A stretch of 64,000 bases of DNA from Homarus americanus. Its lineage: Eukaryota > Arthropoda > Malacostraca > Decapoda > Nephropidae. This document shows positions 44,050 to 57,044 of this stretch, one piece after another. The first letter of the stretch is position 1. Each line of letters opens with the position of its first letter. The position numbers and the translations under genes were made by a program. Under the pieces are notes generated by a model. That model was given only the letters and a program-made list of their open reading frames with translations. It was not told the origin of the DNA and did not search any database. Where the stretch lies: the NCBI RefSeq assembly GCF_018991925.1, contig NW_024742580.1:382164-446163 (forward strand), in the 5' to 3' direction.

Positions 44050-44721
44050 CACAGTAAGACATGATAACACAGTAAGACATGATAACACAAGAAGACATGA
44101 TAACACAAGAAGACATGATAATACAGTAAGACATGATAACACAATAAGACATGATAACACAAGAAGACATGATAACACAATAAGACATGATAACACAAGA
44201 AGACATGATAACACAAGAAGACATGATAATACAGTAAGACATGATAACACAGTAAGACATGATAACACAGTAAGACATGATAACACAATAAGACATGATA
44301 ATACAATAAGACATGATAATACAATAAGACATGATAACACAATAAGACATGATAACACAAGAAGACATGATAACACAAGAAGACATGATAATACAGTAAG
44401 ACATGATAACACAGTAAGACATGATAACACAGTAAGACATGATAACACAATAAGACATGATAATACAATAAGACATGATAACACAGTAAGACATGATAAC
44501 ACAATAAGACATGATAACACAATAAGACATGATAACACAGTAAGACATGATAACACAATAAGACATGATAACACAAGAAGACATGATAATACAGTAAGAC
44601 ATGATAACACAGTAAGACATGATAACACAGTAAGACATGATAACACAGTAAGACATGATAACACAATAAGACATGATAACACAAGAAGACATGATAACAC
44701 AAGAAGACATGATAACACAGC
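44050..44721. repeat. 18-bp minisatellite, 37 copies with higher-order pattern
   Basis: Unit GATAACACAGTAAGACAT, with variants ACAATAAG, ACAAGAAG and AATACAGTAAG. Reading units as V (CAGTAAG), I (CAATAAG) and R (CAAGAAG), units 9-15 and 18-24 share RRVVVII with an offset of nine units (162 bp). A plus-strand frame (43991-45634, 547 codons) stays open across this and the next array. Confidence 0.97.
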
Positions 44722-45561
44722 ACGATATGATCAACACAGCACAACCTCATCAACACAGCACAACCTCATCAACACAACACAACCTCATCAACACAGCACA
44801 ACCTCATCAACACAGCACAACCTCATCAACACAGCACAACCTCATCAACACAGCACAACCTCATCAACACAGCACAACCTCATCAACACAGCACAACCTC
44901 ATCAACACAGCACAACCTCATCAACACAGCACAACCTCATCAACACAGCACAACCTCATCAACACAGCACAACCTCATCAACACAGCACAACCTCATCAA
45001 CATAGCACAACCTCATCAACATAGCACAACCTCATCAACACAACACAACCTCATCAACACAGCACAACCTCATCAACACAACACAACCTCATCAACACAG
45101 CACAAACCAACAAGCACTCATCAACACAGCACAACCTCATCAACACAGCACAACCCCATCAACACAGCACAACCTCATCAACACAGCACACAACCCCATC
45201 AACACAGCACAACCTCATCAACACAGCACAACCTCATCAACACAGCACAACCTCATCAACATAGCACAACCTCATCAACACAGCACAACCTCATCAACAC
45301 AGCACAACCTCATCAACACAGCACAACCTCATCAACACAGCACAACCTCATCAACACAGCACAACCTCATCAACACAGCACAACCTCATCAACACAGCAC
45401 AACCTCATCAACATAGCACAACCTCATCAACATAGCACAACCTCATCAACACAGCACAACCTCATCAACACAGCACAACCTCATCAACACAGCACAACCT
45501 CATCAACACAACACAACCTCATCAACACAGCACAACCTCATCAACACAGCACAACCTCATC
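44722..45561. repeat. 19-bp minisatellite, about 44 copies
   Basis: Unit ACACAGCACAACCTCATCA. It follows the 18-bp array through a hybrid unit (ACACAGCACGATATGATCA, 44716-44734). The 19-bp unit has no stop in any of three plus frames, so the open frame cycles every 19 residues. Later units are interrupted near 45110 and 45185. Confidence 0.97.
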
Positions 45562-45867
45562 ACCTCATCAGCACAACACATCCCAACACACATCACAAGA
45601 CTACTTTTATATCAGCTTTAACATTGACGGCTAATCTAGATAGAATGTTTGGATATAATCGCATTACGTCAACATTACTCGACTTTGATAGATAATTAGT
45701 TGTGAGTCATGATACATAAAGGAGCGATGGGCAATTTGAGGTCAAGTTGGGTGTCATTTGAGGTCAGGTCACTTGTTATTCCAGGTCAATTTGGATGCCT
45801 CGTTAGTGTCTTTACCTCTGGGCACAAAGATCTAGATATACGTCTGAGGTGAATGAGTATAAGACCA

Positions 45868-45869
<2 letters not shown>
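45562..45869. other. Unique sequence
   Basis: Nothing recognised. Confidence 0.4.

Positions 45870-45935
<66 letters not shown>
45870..45935. repeat. (CA)n microsatellite
   Basis: Pure CA run. Confidence 0.98.
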
Positions 45936-45936
<1 letters not shown>

Positions 45937-46319
45937 ATTTAGATAATTTGAGTCATCTGTTAAGTGTAAAGTAATAACGAAAATGAAAATTCCTGATAAT
46001 GTGTTGGAGGAACGAGAAGGTGAATAACACAATGGTGGTGGTAGCGGTACACTCGCCCTGATTGCTTCAACATCTACATCTTTTTATTCCTGAAGGAGAA
46101 ATATTCGGAAGGGTGGTTTTTTTTTTCTGAAGGAGGGTGGTTGCTGTTCCTTGGTTCTCTCTGTGTTTTAGTTATAGGTCATAGTAGGGTGAAAGAAATG
46201 TTTAAAATAATGTTAAGAATGTTTAGTTGGTAAGAATGTTGTTGTGTTGTATGTTTATGGGTCACAGTAATGTTCAGTCAATCATATCAGTCTTCATAGT
46301 CGCTCTTATGTTCAGTCCA
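45936..46319. other. Unique sequence, no gene seen
   Basis: Nothing recognised. Confidence 0.4.
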
Positions 46320-46648
46320 AAAGTCCACAATCTTCACACAGTCACTCACAGTCAGTCAACCAGCTCTCAATCTTCACACAGTCACTCATGCTCAGTCAAC
46401 CAGCCCTTAACGTTCACACGGTCAATCACACACAGTCAACCAGCCCTTAACGTTCACACAGTCACTCACACTCAGTCAACCAGCCCTTAACGTCCACACA
46501 GTCACTCACGCTCAGTCAACCAGCCCTTACGTTCACACAGTCACTCACGCACAGTCAACCAGCTCTTAACGTTCACACAGTCACTCACGCACATTCAACC
46601 AGCCCTTAACGTACACACAGTCACTCACGCACAGTCAACCAGCCTTCA
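46320..46648. repeat. 40-bp minisatellite, about eight copies
   Basis: CAGTCAACCAG at 40-bp spacing. The unit contains GTCACTCACGCTCAGTCAAC and CAGCCCTTAACGTTCACA. Confidence 0.96.
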
Positions 46649-46715
46649 TATGGGAGTCACCTCTGGTATATTGTAAACACAGCCTAGGAAGATGGGGGTT
46701 TCAGTATTATCTGCC

Positions 46716-46825
46716 CTTAAAGAGTTTTGAAATGTAATCTGAAGTTTTAATGGGTTCTTAAAGCTATTAGAGGGGGTGATGGGAGTTCAGCTTACGACCG
46801 CGTTATCCACTGTGGGATTTTTTAA
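46716..46825. mobile_element. Short dispersed repeat, copy 1, leading into a GGT array
   Basis: About 85 bp similar to 49157-49256, sharing GAAGTTTTAATGGGTTCTT, then GG(G/C)GGTGATGG and (C/A)CGCGTTATC-like segments. Followed by a trinucleotide array in both places. Confidence 0.65.
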
Positions 46826-46961
46826 GCTGGTGGTGGTGGTGGTGCAGTGGGTGGTGGTGGTGGCAGTGGTGGTGGTGGTGGTGGTGGTGGTGATGGCAGT
46901 GGTGGTGGTGGTGGTGGTGGTGGTGGTGGTGATGGTGGTGGTGGCGGTGGTGGTGATGGTG
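46826..46961. repeat. (GGT)n trinucleotide array
   Basis: GGT triplets with GCA, GAT and GCG interruptions. Confidence 0.97.
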
Positions 46962-47474
46962 TCCTGAGAGTATATTGTGTACCGCTTCTCCTCTTGATCC
47001 ACTCCGATTAAGACGACGATTTAGTAAACAAGAGAGTGACGCATGCGCAGGTGATTGAAAGTATGCGTGAGTGACTGAGGTGTACGTAGGTATTTGAAGG
47101 CAAGGAATACATCAACACAGCACAACTACAATTCTCTACATTAACTATAAACATTCACATAACACAAGATAGAAGACAATCTCAATGTAGCGTTGGAAAA
47201 TTACTTCATACCTTGATTTTATCTCGTGTTAAGCGGTCATATGAAGCTGCTGGGTCTTAGGGTATTTTTATTTTACTTTTTTTTTTTACTTTGTTGTTTA
47301 ATTCAGCCGTTTAAGTGTATTCTTGTACATCTTTCCACTTATGAGGAATATTTTAGTCAAACGAAACTTTATGAAAACGAGCTTAGGTCTGACAGAAGGA
47401 AAAAAACACCTCGTCACCTCTTGATCCTCACTTGTTTCCGTCACCAAGGAGGGAGGGAAAATACTCTATGTAAA
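46962..47474. other. Unique sequence, no gene seen
   Basis: A 111-codon plus frame (47226-47561) runs into the next minisatellite; not recognised. Confidence 0.35.
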
Positions 47475-47690
47475 CACAAGCTGACACAAGCACCTGCTGA
47501 TACATCACGGGCTGACAACTGCAGTCAGATAAAAACTCAGGCTGACACAAACACAGGCTAACACAATCACGGATTGACAACCATAGTCTAGTAGAAGCTC
47601 AGGCTGACATAAGCACAGGCTGACACAAACACAAGCTGACACAATCAAGGCCTGACAACCACAGTTTGATACAAGCTCAGACTGACAGGC
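47475..47690. repeat. GCTGACACAAGCACAG-type minisatellite
   Basis: Irregular units of roughly 20-70 bp nested periodicity containing GGCTGACA(C/T)AA and GACAACCACAGT. Confidence 0.85.
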
Positions 47691-47767
47691 ACACAAACAG
47701 AGGCAATTTAGGATAATGACCTACACTCGGCTCCGGCCATTGAGTCAACAATGATGCTGAGAAACTG

Positions 47768-47978
47768 GTGTGTGAGGGAGAACGTGTTGGTGTGTGAGGG
47801 AGAACGTGTTGGTGTGTGAGGGAGAACGTGTTGGTGTGTGAGGGAGAGCGTGTTGGTGTGTGAGGGAGGGCGTGTTGGTGTACGAGGGAGAAAGGGAGAA
47901 CGTGTTGGTGCGTGAGAGAGAACGTGTTGGTGTGTGAGGGAGAACGTGTTGGTGTGTGAGGGAGAACGTGTTGGTGTG
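47768..47978. repeat. 22-bp minisatellite, about nine copies
   Basis: GAGGGAGAACGTGTTGGTGT plus GT, with one 34-bp unit near 47880-47915. Confidence 0.96.
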
Positions 47979-48127
47979 TATAGCCTGATAAGAGAAATAG
48001 TCTAGTCTGGGTAGCGATCTGTGAAAAAAAAAATTGAAAGTGGCCGGAGAGATGAACTTGGATCTTGAGTAAATCAGAGAGCTTACAGTTATGGTGATGC
48101 ATGGTAGCTCAGAGCACGAGGATATAT

Positions 48128-48345
48128 TTCACCTTAAAATCACAGTGTACAAAAATCCCAGCGAAGGAGAGGGGAATATTTTACTATAAAACCAAATTGG
48201 ACAAAAATCCCAGCGAAGGAGAGGGGAATATTTTACTATAAAACCAAATTGGACAAAAATCCCAGCGAAAGAGAGGGGAATAATGGACTATAAAATCCTA
48301 GCGCAGAAAACCGTAAAAGGAAAATATCTCAATGGACAAAATCCC
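48128..48345. repeat. 52-bp minisatellite, about 3.5 copies
   Basis: AAAAATCCCAGCGAAGGAGA at 48151, 48203 and 48255 (52-bp spacing), then a decayed copy. Confidence 0.93.
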
Positions 48346-48810
48346 ATCAAACAAACTTATCAATGCCATGGCCACACTATAGTGTTAAAAGCTATGGCCA
48401 CACATTGGTATAGTGGATTCTGGCCACAACACAGATATCACACACGAACAATAACAACACTATCAACAACATTCTGAGGGTAGGGGGATGGTGTCTAGTG
48501 AGGACTGATGGTTTTATGTTAGATTAACTCTTAAGAACGAAACCTCTAAAACTAAAACTCTCTTAACGTAAACACAAGAACCCTAATCCAACTATAATCC
48601 CTTTAAGGTAGGTGTAAAAACCATTATAGAACCCCCAAATCGGTTTAAGGTAAGTACTACAAGTCCCTTATCTTACCCTAAGGAAAAACTTAAACTCCTG
48701 TGTTCCATATATGGGGAATATTAGTTTAGGTGTTGTTGACGTGTCGTTCTGGGAGGCTCTAAGATAATGAGATAAGGTGTGAGTTTAGCAGCTATCGGGG
48801 GTGGAGCATC
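48346..48810. other. Unique sequence, no gene seen
   Basis: Nothing recognised. Confidence 0.4.
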
Positions 48811-48871
48811 ACAACGCAACGCAACGCAACGCAACGCAACACAACACAACACAACACAACACAACACAACA
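48811..48871. repeat. (ACGCA/ACACA)n pentanucleotide
   Basis: GCAAC pentamers passing into ACAAC pentamers. Confidence 0.96.
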
Positions 48872-49156
48872 CGACTGACGAAGCAAAGACTCATGTATTA
48901 CGTATCAGAAGTAAATTGATTGAGGAGCTTCTCTAATACATCACCTGGAGATAAAAAAAAAGATGAGTTAGAATACTGAAAGAAAGTACTCAACTAGATC
49001 TATAAATTCATCCCTTTACTCGTAACCTCACCAGCATCACCCTGAACGTCATCTCTCGTACACTCAATCATCAACCTTCACTCTTACGTTTGTTCAGCTT
49101 CAACACACTTTTAAGATCAACCCGTAAGAGAAGAGTTTCTAAAATCATCTCACAGG

Positions 49157-49256
49157 AAAGACTTTTGTAAATGTAATATGAAGTTTTAATGGGTTCTTGA
49201 GGCCATGGGAGGCGGTGATGGAGTTGGCCCGTCCACCACGTTATCGCCTGTTTTTA
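49157..49256. mobile_element. Short dispersed repeat, copy 2, leading into a CCT array
   Basis: Similar to 46716-46816 and also immediately followed by a trinucleotide array (here CCT instead of GGT). Confidence 0.65.
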
Positions 49257-49266
49257 CACCTGCCGC

Positions 49267-49357
49267 TAGTTCCTCCTCCTCCTGCTCCTGCTCCTCCTCC
49301 TGTTCCTCCTCCTCCTCCTCCTCGTCCTCCTGCTCCTCCTCCTCCTCCTCTTGCTTC
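49267..49357. repeat. (CCT)n trinucleotide array
   Basis: TCC triplets with TGC and TCG interruptions. Confidence 0.96.
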
Positions 49358-49807
49358 CGCCTGGACATGTATACCATCATCACTTCAACCTCTAACTTCT
49401 CTTCCTTTTCTTTGGGTTCGTTTCTTGAAGGCGTCTCAGTCAGGTGTCTCTGTCTTCTAGTTCAACTCTCAGTACAATGTCCTCCTTACCACCTCCATCA
49501 TTATCCTCCTCTCCATTCTTAACCTAACTCATTATAACACTACGACAGTTTAAAGACAATTTCTGTTAATTTTGTCTTTCTCTTTTTGGTCAAATCCTCG
49601 TCTTTTTTTTTTTTCGTTGTCTCTTCTTCAAAGTTTTTTTTCTTTCTATAAGTAACGTTATTTATCATATTACAGAAATCAAAATATATGTTGTCTCTGT
49701 TTAGAATATTAATATGAATACTGGCAAAAACAAGTACTAGGAGACAGCTCTATCAACCAGTTCCCTCTACTAGCTACACGAGTAATGCCACAGCGCCACA
49801 TGAGAAC
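49358..49807. other. Unique pyrimidine-rich then AT-rich sequence
   Basis: No gene signal. Confidence 0.4.
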
Positions 49808-50243
49808 TGTTGAGGACTGAAGGAGGTGAAGGTGTTAAAGAGTGACCGTCACACTGGTACTGTTGAGGACTGGAGGAGGTGAAGGTGTTAAAGAGTGACC
49901 GCCACACTGGTACTGTTGAGGACTGCAGGAGGTGAAGGTGTTAAAGAGTGACCGTCACACTGGTACTGTTGAGGACTGCAGGGGGTGAAGGTGTTAAAGA
50001 GTGACCGTCACACTGGTACTGTTGAGGACTGCAGGAGGTGAAGGTGTTAAAGAGTGACCGTCACACTGGTTCTGTTGAGAACTGCAGGAGGTGAAGGTGT
50101 TAAAGAGTGACCGTCGCACTGGTACTGTTGAGGACTGCAGGAGGTGAAGGTGTTAAAGAGTGACCGTCACACTGGTACTGTTGAGGACTGCAGGAGGTGA
50201 AGGTGTTAAAGAGTGACCGTCACACTGGTACTGTTGAGGACTG
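49808..50243. repeat. 53-bp minisatellite, about eight copies
   Basis: TGTTGAGGACTG recurs every 53 bp (49808, 49861). The unit contains GGTGAAGGTGTTAAAGAGTG and CCGTCACACTGGTAC. Copies are nearly identical. Confidence 0.97.
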
Positions 50244-50439
50244 GAACACGCGTGAGTGACCTGACACCTGGCGGGGAAGGAAGGCGCTCTGATGACGTGA
50301 CGGCACGGCCGGAGGGAGGAATTGTTGAGATAGTTGGCGGGAGACTCGTGAGGCGAGACACAGCCGAGGCTGGTGAAGGTGTTAGAGATTTGGCTGAGAA
50401 GAAAGAGACTGGCTTGTCTAGCGTTGGTATCACAAGCTG
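50244..50439. other. GC-richer unique sequence
   Basis: GC-rich compared with neighbours, with open frames on both strands (50206-50515) that run into the flanking minisatellites. Not recognised. Confidence 0.3.
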
Positions 50440-50580
50440 GTAGTATAACCGGGGAATGTCTGATATAACCCCCGGGGGCGTCACAGGCTGGTAGTATAAC
50501 CCCCGGGTGCGTCACAGGCTGGTAGTATAACCCCCTGGTGCGTCACAGGCTGGTAGTATAACCCCCGGGTGCGTCTCGCC
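50440..50580. repeat. 31-bp minisatellite, about four copies
   Basis: GGCTGGTAGTATAACCCCC plus GGGTGCGTCACA. Confidence 0.95.
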
Positions 50581-50998
50581 CACAACAACATCCATCACTG
50601 CGACAGACGGAAACGATCTGCCATTAGAGTGAGAGTCAGGGTTTACCTCGTGACGTTACTTACAACTAGTGACCTAACATGACCTTTATAAACCCCAACT
50701 GCTAACTTCCTTAATTATTTCATCTACCTTTAACCTTCCAGTGTATCATATAGACAAGTAAATCATTCTCCCTTCACTAAATTTACAAAAATAACGTAAA
50801 TATGATTGTAAACGACAAGAACAACAATATTGATCTGTAAACAAGAAAGTGTTTTAGTTAACTGAAGAAAAACAACATATTTTGGCCTCAGTACAGTATT
50901 GTTATGAGACTCAGGCTTCAGACAACATAGTGAAGATGACAGCTAGTGAAGCATGAGAGGAGAAAGTCGTCTGTAGGAGATGAACTGTGAACCATTAG
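50581..50998. other. Unique AT-rich sequence, no gene seen
   Basis: Nothing recognised. Confidence 0.4.
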
Positions 50999-51800
50999 GT
51001 GGGTGACAGGAGGGAGTGAGGGATGACTCGAGCCTAACACGTGGTGACAGGAGGGAGTGAGGGATGACTCGAGCCTAACACAGGGTGACAGGAGGGAGTG
51101 AGGGATGACTCGAGCCTAACACGGGGTGACAGGAGGGAGTGAGGGATGACTCGAGCCTAACACGTGGTGACAGGAGGGAGTGAGGGATGACTCGAGCCTA
51201 ACACGTGGTGACATGAGGGAGTGAGGGATGACTGGAGCCTAACACGGGGTGATAGGAGGGAGTGAGGGATGACTCGAGCCTAACACGGGGGGATAGGAGA
51301 GAGTGAGGATGACTCAGGCCCTAACACAGGGTGACAGGAGGTGAGTTAGCTCGAGCCTAACAGGGGTGACAGGAGGTGAGGATGACTCGAGCCTAACACG
51401 TGGTGACAGGAGGGAGTGAGGGATGAGCTCGAGCCTAACAGTGGGCGATAGGAGGTGAGGATGACTGCAGGCCCTAACACAGGGTGACAGGAGAGTGAGG
51501 ATATTTCGACCTCACGTGGTGACAGGAGGTGAGGGATGACTCGGGGAGCTGGCACGTGGTGACAGGAGGTGAGGGATGGCTGGAGCCCTTTGGGTGATAG
51601 GAGGGGTGAGGGGATGACTCGGGAGGGCTAACACAGGGGTGACAGGAGGAGTGAGGGATGACTCAGGCCTAGCACGGGGTGACAGGAGGGGGAGTGAGGG
51701 ATGACTCGAGCCTAACACGTGGTGACAGGAGGGAGTGAGGGATGACTCGAGCCTAACGCGGGGTGACAGGAGGGAGTGAGGGATGACTCGAGCCTAACAT
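50999..51800. repeat. 41-bp minisatellite, about 19 copies
   Basis: GAGCCTAACAC at 41-bp spacing. The unit contains GGTGACAGGAGGGAGTGAGG and GATGACTC. Units 51290-51660 are full of one- to ten-base deletions while flanking units are nearly perfect. Confidence 0.97.
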
Positions 51801-51864
51801 GAAGCTTTATAACGAATTGAACCTTCCTGACTCACTTTGTATAGCGGAGGTGACAAGTCCTGGC

Positions 51865-52400
51865 TGGCAGGATATTATCTACTAACATGATGGTAAAGGT
51901 GAAGCAGGGAATGACAGACGGGATATTATCTACTAACATGATGGTAGAGGTGAGGTAGGGAATGACAGACAGGATATTACCTATTAACATGATGGTAGAG
52001 GTGAGGCAGGGAATGACAGACAGGATATTACCTATTAACATGATGGTAGAGATGAGGTAGGGAATGACAGGCAGGATATTACCTACTAACATGATGGTAG
52101 AGGTGAGGCAGGGAATGACAGGCAGGATATTACCTACTAACATGATGGTAGAGGTAAGACAGGGAATGACAGGCAGGATATTATCTACTAACATGATGGT
52201 AGAGGTGAGGCAGGGAATGACAGGCAGGATATTACCTACTAACATGATGGTAGAGGTGAGGCAGGGAATGACAGGCAGGATATTACCTACTGACATGATG
52301 GTAGAGGTGAGGTAGGGAATGACAGACAGGATATTACCTACTAACATGATGGTAGAGGTAAGACAGGGAATGACAGGCAGGATATTGCCTACAAACATGA
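51865..52400. repeat. 51-bp minisatellite, 10-11 copies
   Basis: GGATATTACCTACTAACATG plus ATGGTAGAGGTGAGG and GAATGACAGGCA, period 51 bp (17 codons). The minus frame 52398-51832 is open for 188 codons of MLVGNILPVIPCLTSTI-type repeats. Hydrophobic and regular but repeat-derived. Confidence 0.97.
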
Positions 52401-52478
52401 TATTCTTGTTGTTATTCTTCTAAATACTAAACAAAAGATGCGAGAATAATTAGCACAAGTTAATTTTACAGGAAAAAA

Positions 52479-52482
<4 letters not shown>

Positions 52483-52558
<76 letters not shown>
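52483..52558. repeat. (TA)n microsatellite
   Basis: Pure TA run of about 38 copies. Confidence 0.99.
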
Positions 52559-52561
<3 letters not shown>

Positions 52562-52761
52562 CATTCATATATTACATCATTTATATTATATGAATCATGA
52601 CACACATTTGTAAATTATAAATTGAAGGTGAAATCAAAAGCAAATATGGTTATAGATTAATTAATTATAAAATATGAATATATATTTTGTACATATTTAA
52701 TCTCTTGCCGTGTCCAGTCCTACCTAATATTGTGAACAGTTGGTCAGTAAACACACATACA

Positions 52762-52763
<2 letters not shown>

Positions 52764-52835
<72 letters not shown>
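52764..52835. repeat. (CA)n microsatellite
   Basis: CA run. Confidence 0.98.
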
Positions 52836-53137
52836 ATGATATACTAAGTGAGTCAAACAGATATACTGTATCTCCCATTGTCAGAACACTTACTCATATA
52901 ATAAAAGCCCTAGTTCATCACAACACAAGATAAAGTCGATTCAGGTGACCAGGATATCAGATATGTATATGTGTGTGTGTGTGTGAACTCACATCATGTT
53001 GGAAATAAAAGTCTGAGAACATCATGTCGACCTTCAGATAGTCAACACCGAACACACACTGTCAATATCTGGCTTTCAAAAATACTTCGAGATAAAAAAG
53101 ATTAATTAAAAAAAAATATGGCGAGATTTGTGAATAT
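52836..53137. other. Unique sequence with a short (GT)n at 52970-52984
   Basis: Nothing else recognised. Confidence 0.4.
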
Positions 53138-53559
53138 GCAATGACTGTGACCTCCCTTGTGTGTTTACTAATGACCCTGACCTTCCTTGTGTGTTTACTA
53201 ATGACCGTGACCTTCCTTGTGTGTTTACTAATGACCGTGACCTTCCTTGTGTGTTTACTAATGACCGTGACCTCCCTTGTGTGTTTACTAATGACCGTGA
53301 CCTCCCTTGTGTGTTTACTAATGACCGTGACCTTCCTTGTGTGTTTACTAATGACCGTGACCTCCCTTGTGTGTTTACTAATTACCGTGACCTCCCTTGT
53401 GTGTTTACTAATGACCGTGACCTCCCTTGTGTGTTTACTAATGACCCTGACCTCCCTTGTGTGTTTACTAATGACCGTGACCTCCCTTGTATGTTTACTA
53501 ATGACCGTGACCTCCCTTGTGTGTTTACTAATGACCGTGACCTCCCTTGTGTGTTTGAA
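53138..53559. repeat. 30-bp minisatellite, 14 copies
   Basis: ACTAATGACCGTGACCTCCC plus TTGTGTGTTT, almost invariant. Two plus-strand frames stay open (152 and 137 codons), both repeat-derived. Confidence 0.98.
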
Positions 53560-53712
53560 AGAGTCAGCAGGTGAGGAAAATCTTGTTATAGGAAATTAAA
53601 CCCAGGGAATGGGAGGCTACTGAGGTCTGTGTCCACTTCCCCCACCACAATGTGTGAGAGGAACGAAGAGAAATACATGAAAGGTAAAAGGGATGGACAT
53701 ATTGGGTTATAG

Positions 53713-53723
53713 TGAGTGTGTGT

Positions 53724-53758
<35 letters not shown>
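53713..53758. repeat. (GT)n microsatellite
   Basis: GT run with one GAG. Confidence 0.96.
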
Positions 53759-53760
<2 letters not shown>

Positions 53761-53884
53761 GACTATGTGCACGAGGAGAAAGGGGAGGTATTATCCACAC
53801 AGGGAGACTCTGGGGTGATAAGAGTAAAGAAAATAAGATATGTACTGGGTTGGGTGTTGGAGTGACATGCTGAGGTGTGTATGT

Positions 53885-54290
53885 AGCCCCCACACTACCA
53901 GTTAGCCCCAACCCTGTGTAGCCCCCCACACCAGTTAGCCCCAGCCACCATGTAGCCCCACACTACCAGTTAGTCCCAACCCTGTGTAGCCCCACTACTG
54001 GTCCCAACCCTGTGTAGCCCCACACTGCCAGTTGAATTCCCAGCCCTGTTGGCCCACACTACCAGTTAGTCCCAACCCTGTGTAGCCCCACACTACCAGT
54101 TAGTCCCAGCCCTGTGTACCCCCACGCTACCAGTTAGCTTCAGCCCTGTGTAGCCTCCACACAACAGTGCTTTAATCCGTGTAGCCCCACATTATATCAG
54201 TTACCCTCAGTCCTATGTAGCCCCCACACTACCAGTTAGCCCCAGCCCTGTGTAGCCCCCACACTACCAATTAGCCCCAGCCACCCTCTC
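53885..54290. repeat. 35-bp minisatellite, about 11 copies
   Basis: GTGTAGCCCCCACACTACCA plus GTTAGCCCCAGCCCT, with many short deletions at 53985-54200. Confidence 0.95.
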
Positions 54291-54354
54291 CTCACCTGCT
54301 CCCACAGCTTGAAGGTCTACCGTAATTCAACAGTAGTCAATAGTAATGAGAACT

Positions 54355-54665
54355 TAAGCCTCACTACATTCTGCCCAGCCACCACTTCCCTCACACCTCA
54401 CCTCTCACCCACCAACAACACACCACCACTTCCCTCACACCTCACCTCTCACCCACCAACAACACACCACCACTTCCCTCACCTCTCACCCTCCAACAAC
54501 ACACCACCACTTCCCTCACCTCTCACCCACCAACAACACACCACCACTTCCTCACCCCTGCCCCACCAACAACACACACCACTTCCCTCCACCTCTCTTA
54601 TCAACAACACACCACCACTTCCCTCACCTCTCACCCTCCAACAACACACCACCAACATTATCTCC
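54355..54665. repeat. 37-bp minisatellite, about eight copies
   Basis: CACTTCCCTCACCTCTCACC plus CACCAACAACACACCAC, some units shortened. Confidence 0.95.
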
Positions 54666-54814
54666 ACCATATCAGGAGGGAGGGGTCGTCTCTGTGTGTG
54701 TTTAGTATATAATTAAATTCATATTGTAATAACTTCTTTTTAATACATTATCCAGTGGTCAAGGTCTATCTCTCATGTGGTGAGGAGTTCATGGTTAGTG
54801 ATGGAGGCACTGAC

Positions 54815-56056
<1,242 letters not shown>

Positions 56057-56128
56057 GAGTGCGGCGGCCGAGTGAATACAGCGCTTGATTACTGTCTCAA
56101 TTGTCACTGGTTCGATCCCGGAGTACTT
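56057..56128 (+). other. tRNA-Leu/Ser-like sequence, probable SINE head
   Basis: Box-A-like CGGCCGAGTGA (56065-56075) and B box GGTTCGATCCC (56109-56119) are 33 bp apart, typical of a tRNA-derived promoter. Acceptor ends do not pair properly. Confidence 0.5.
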
Positions 56129-57044
56129 CCACTTACACCCAGCTTTACAAGTTGGAGAAGTGAAGGCGATCTAGTGCAGTACCTGCCGCCCCGCCCCCTT
56201 GCGATTTTTTTTATCTCTGAAAATTATTACTTTTACTAGAACCTGTTGGCAAAAACGTCTATTTTTCCTGTCACTCTTACTGTAACTCGTTGGCTAAAAC
56301 GCTAAGAAGAAAACATCTGTACGTTTATGAGGACTCTAATAGTAAAATGTAAATTCAAACTACTTTTACCACAAACTTTTAAAAAACTCTTCATGAAGTT
56401 ATTTATTTTTTCAGCCTAAAAAAAATTAACAGTGACGTTCAAAGGGTCGACCATTGATAGCCTCAAGTGGAAGTCTTTAAGTCCTCTGAGGAAAAATGTT
56501 ACTTGCCAGAAAAAAGTGGCTGGTGATCCATGGCTTTAGGGGTAAACCAACCATCCAGGAAGGATTATGGCCGCCATCTTAGTTAAACCACCATTCTTAC
56601 AAGAAACTCGTTAACCTTTTATCGCAGTAGAAGTTCCTCCCAAGGCTCTCAGAATAGCACCTTCCTACAAGTACAGCATTCGACTTATAGTCATCTACTT
56701 TAAAAGAAAACTATTTTTTACAAAAACTCTGAACAAAGTTATACCACATCTTTGTTTCCATTTTTTTTTAAGAAAACTCCTTCACGAGCACTTAAAGAAT
56801 AACGCATGTACGAGTACAACCTCAAGGGAAACACTTGAAGTGCTCTTTCACAGAAAAAACTTCTCTTATAGTAAACTAGCGCTAAACTCTTGGTAAAATA
56901 CTTGTATGTTTAGTTGTGGCCCACGAGGCGACTCTTCCCGTGGAGACCAACCGAGCTCAGGGGACACTTGTTTTTTAAATCCTTGACCAAAATAAAGAAA
57001 TTATTTCAACGTTACACCATAAGGGAATTGGTGCCACGACCCCA
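56129..57044. other. Unique AT-rich sequence with loosely recurring motifs
   Basis: AACTC(T/G)TTGG(T/C)AAAA-like motifs recur at irregular spacing from about 55780 to 56905, hinting at an ancient repeat. No gene. Confidence 0.35.

Noticed and set aside
43991..45634. 547-codon open frame
   Set aside because: It lies almost wholly in two stop-free tandem arrays and the frame cycles through array phases. No domain, no expression evidence.
53138..53559. CRISPR-like regular array
   Set aside because: Units are directly contiguous with no unique spacers, in a eukaryotic context: an ordinary minisatellite. The same reasoning applies to all other arrays here.
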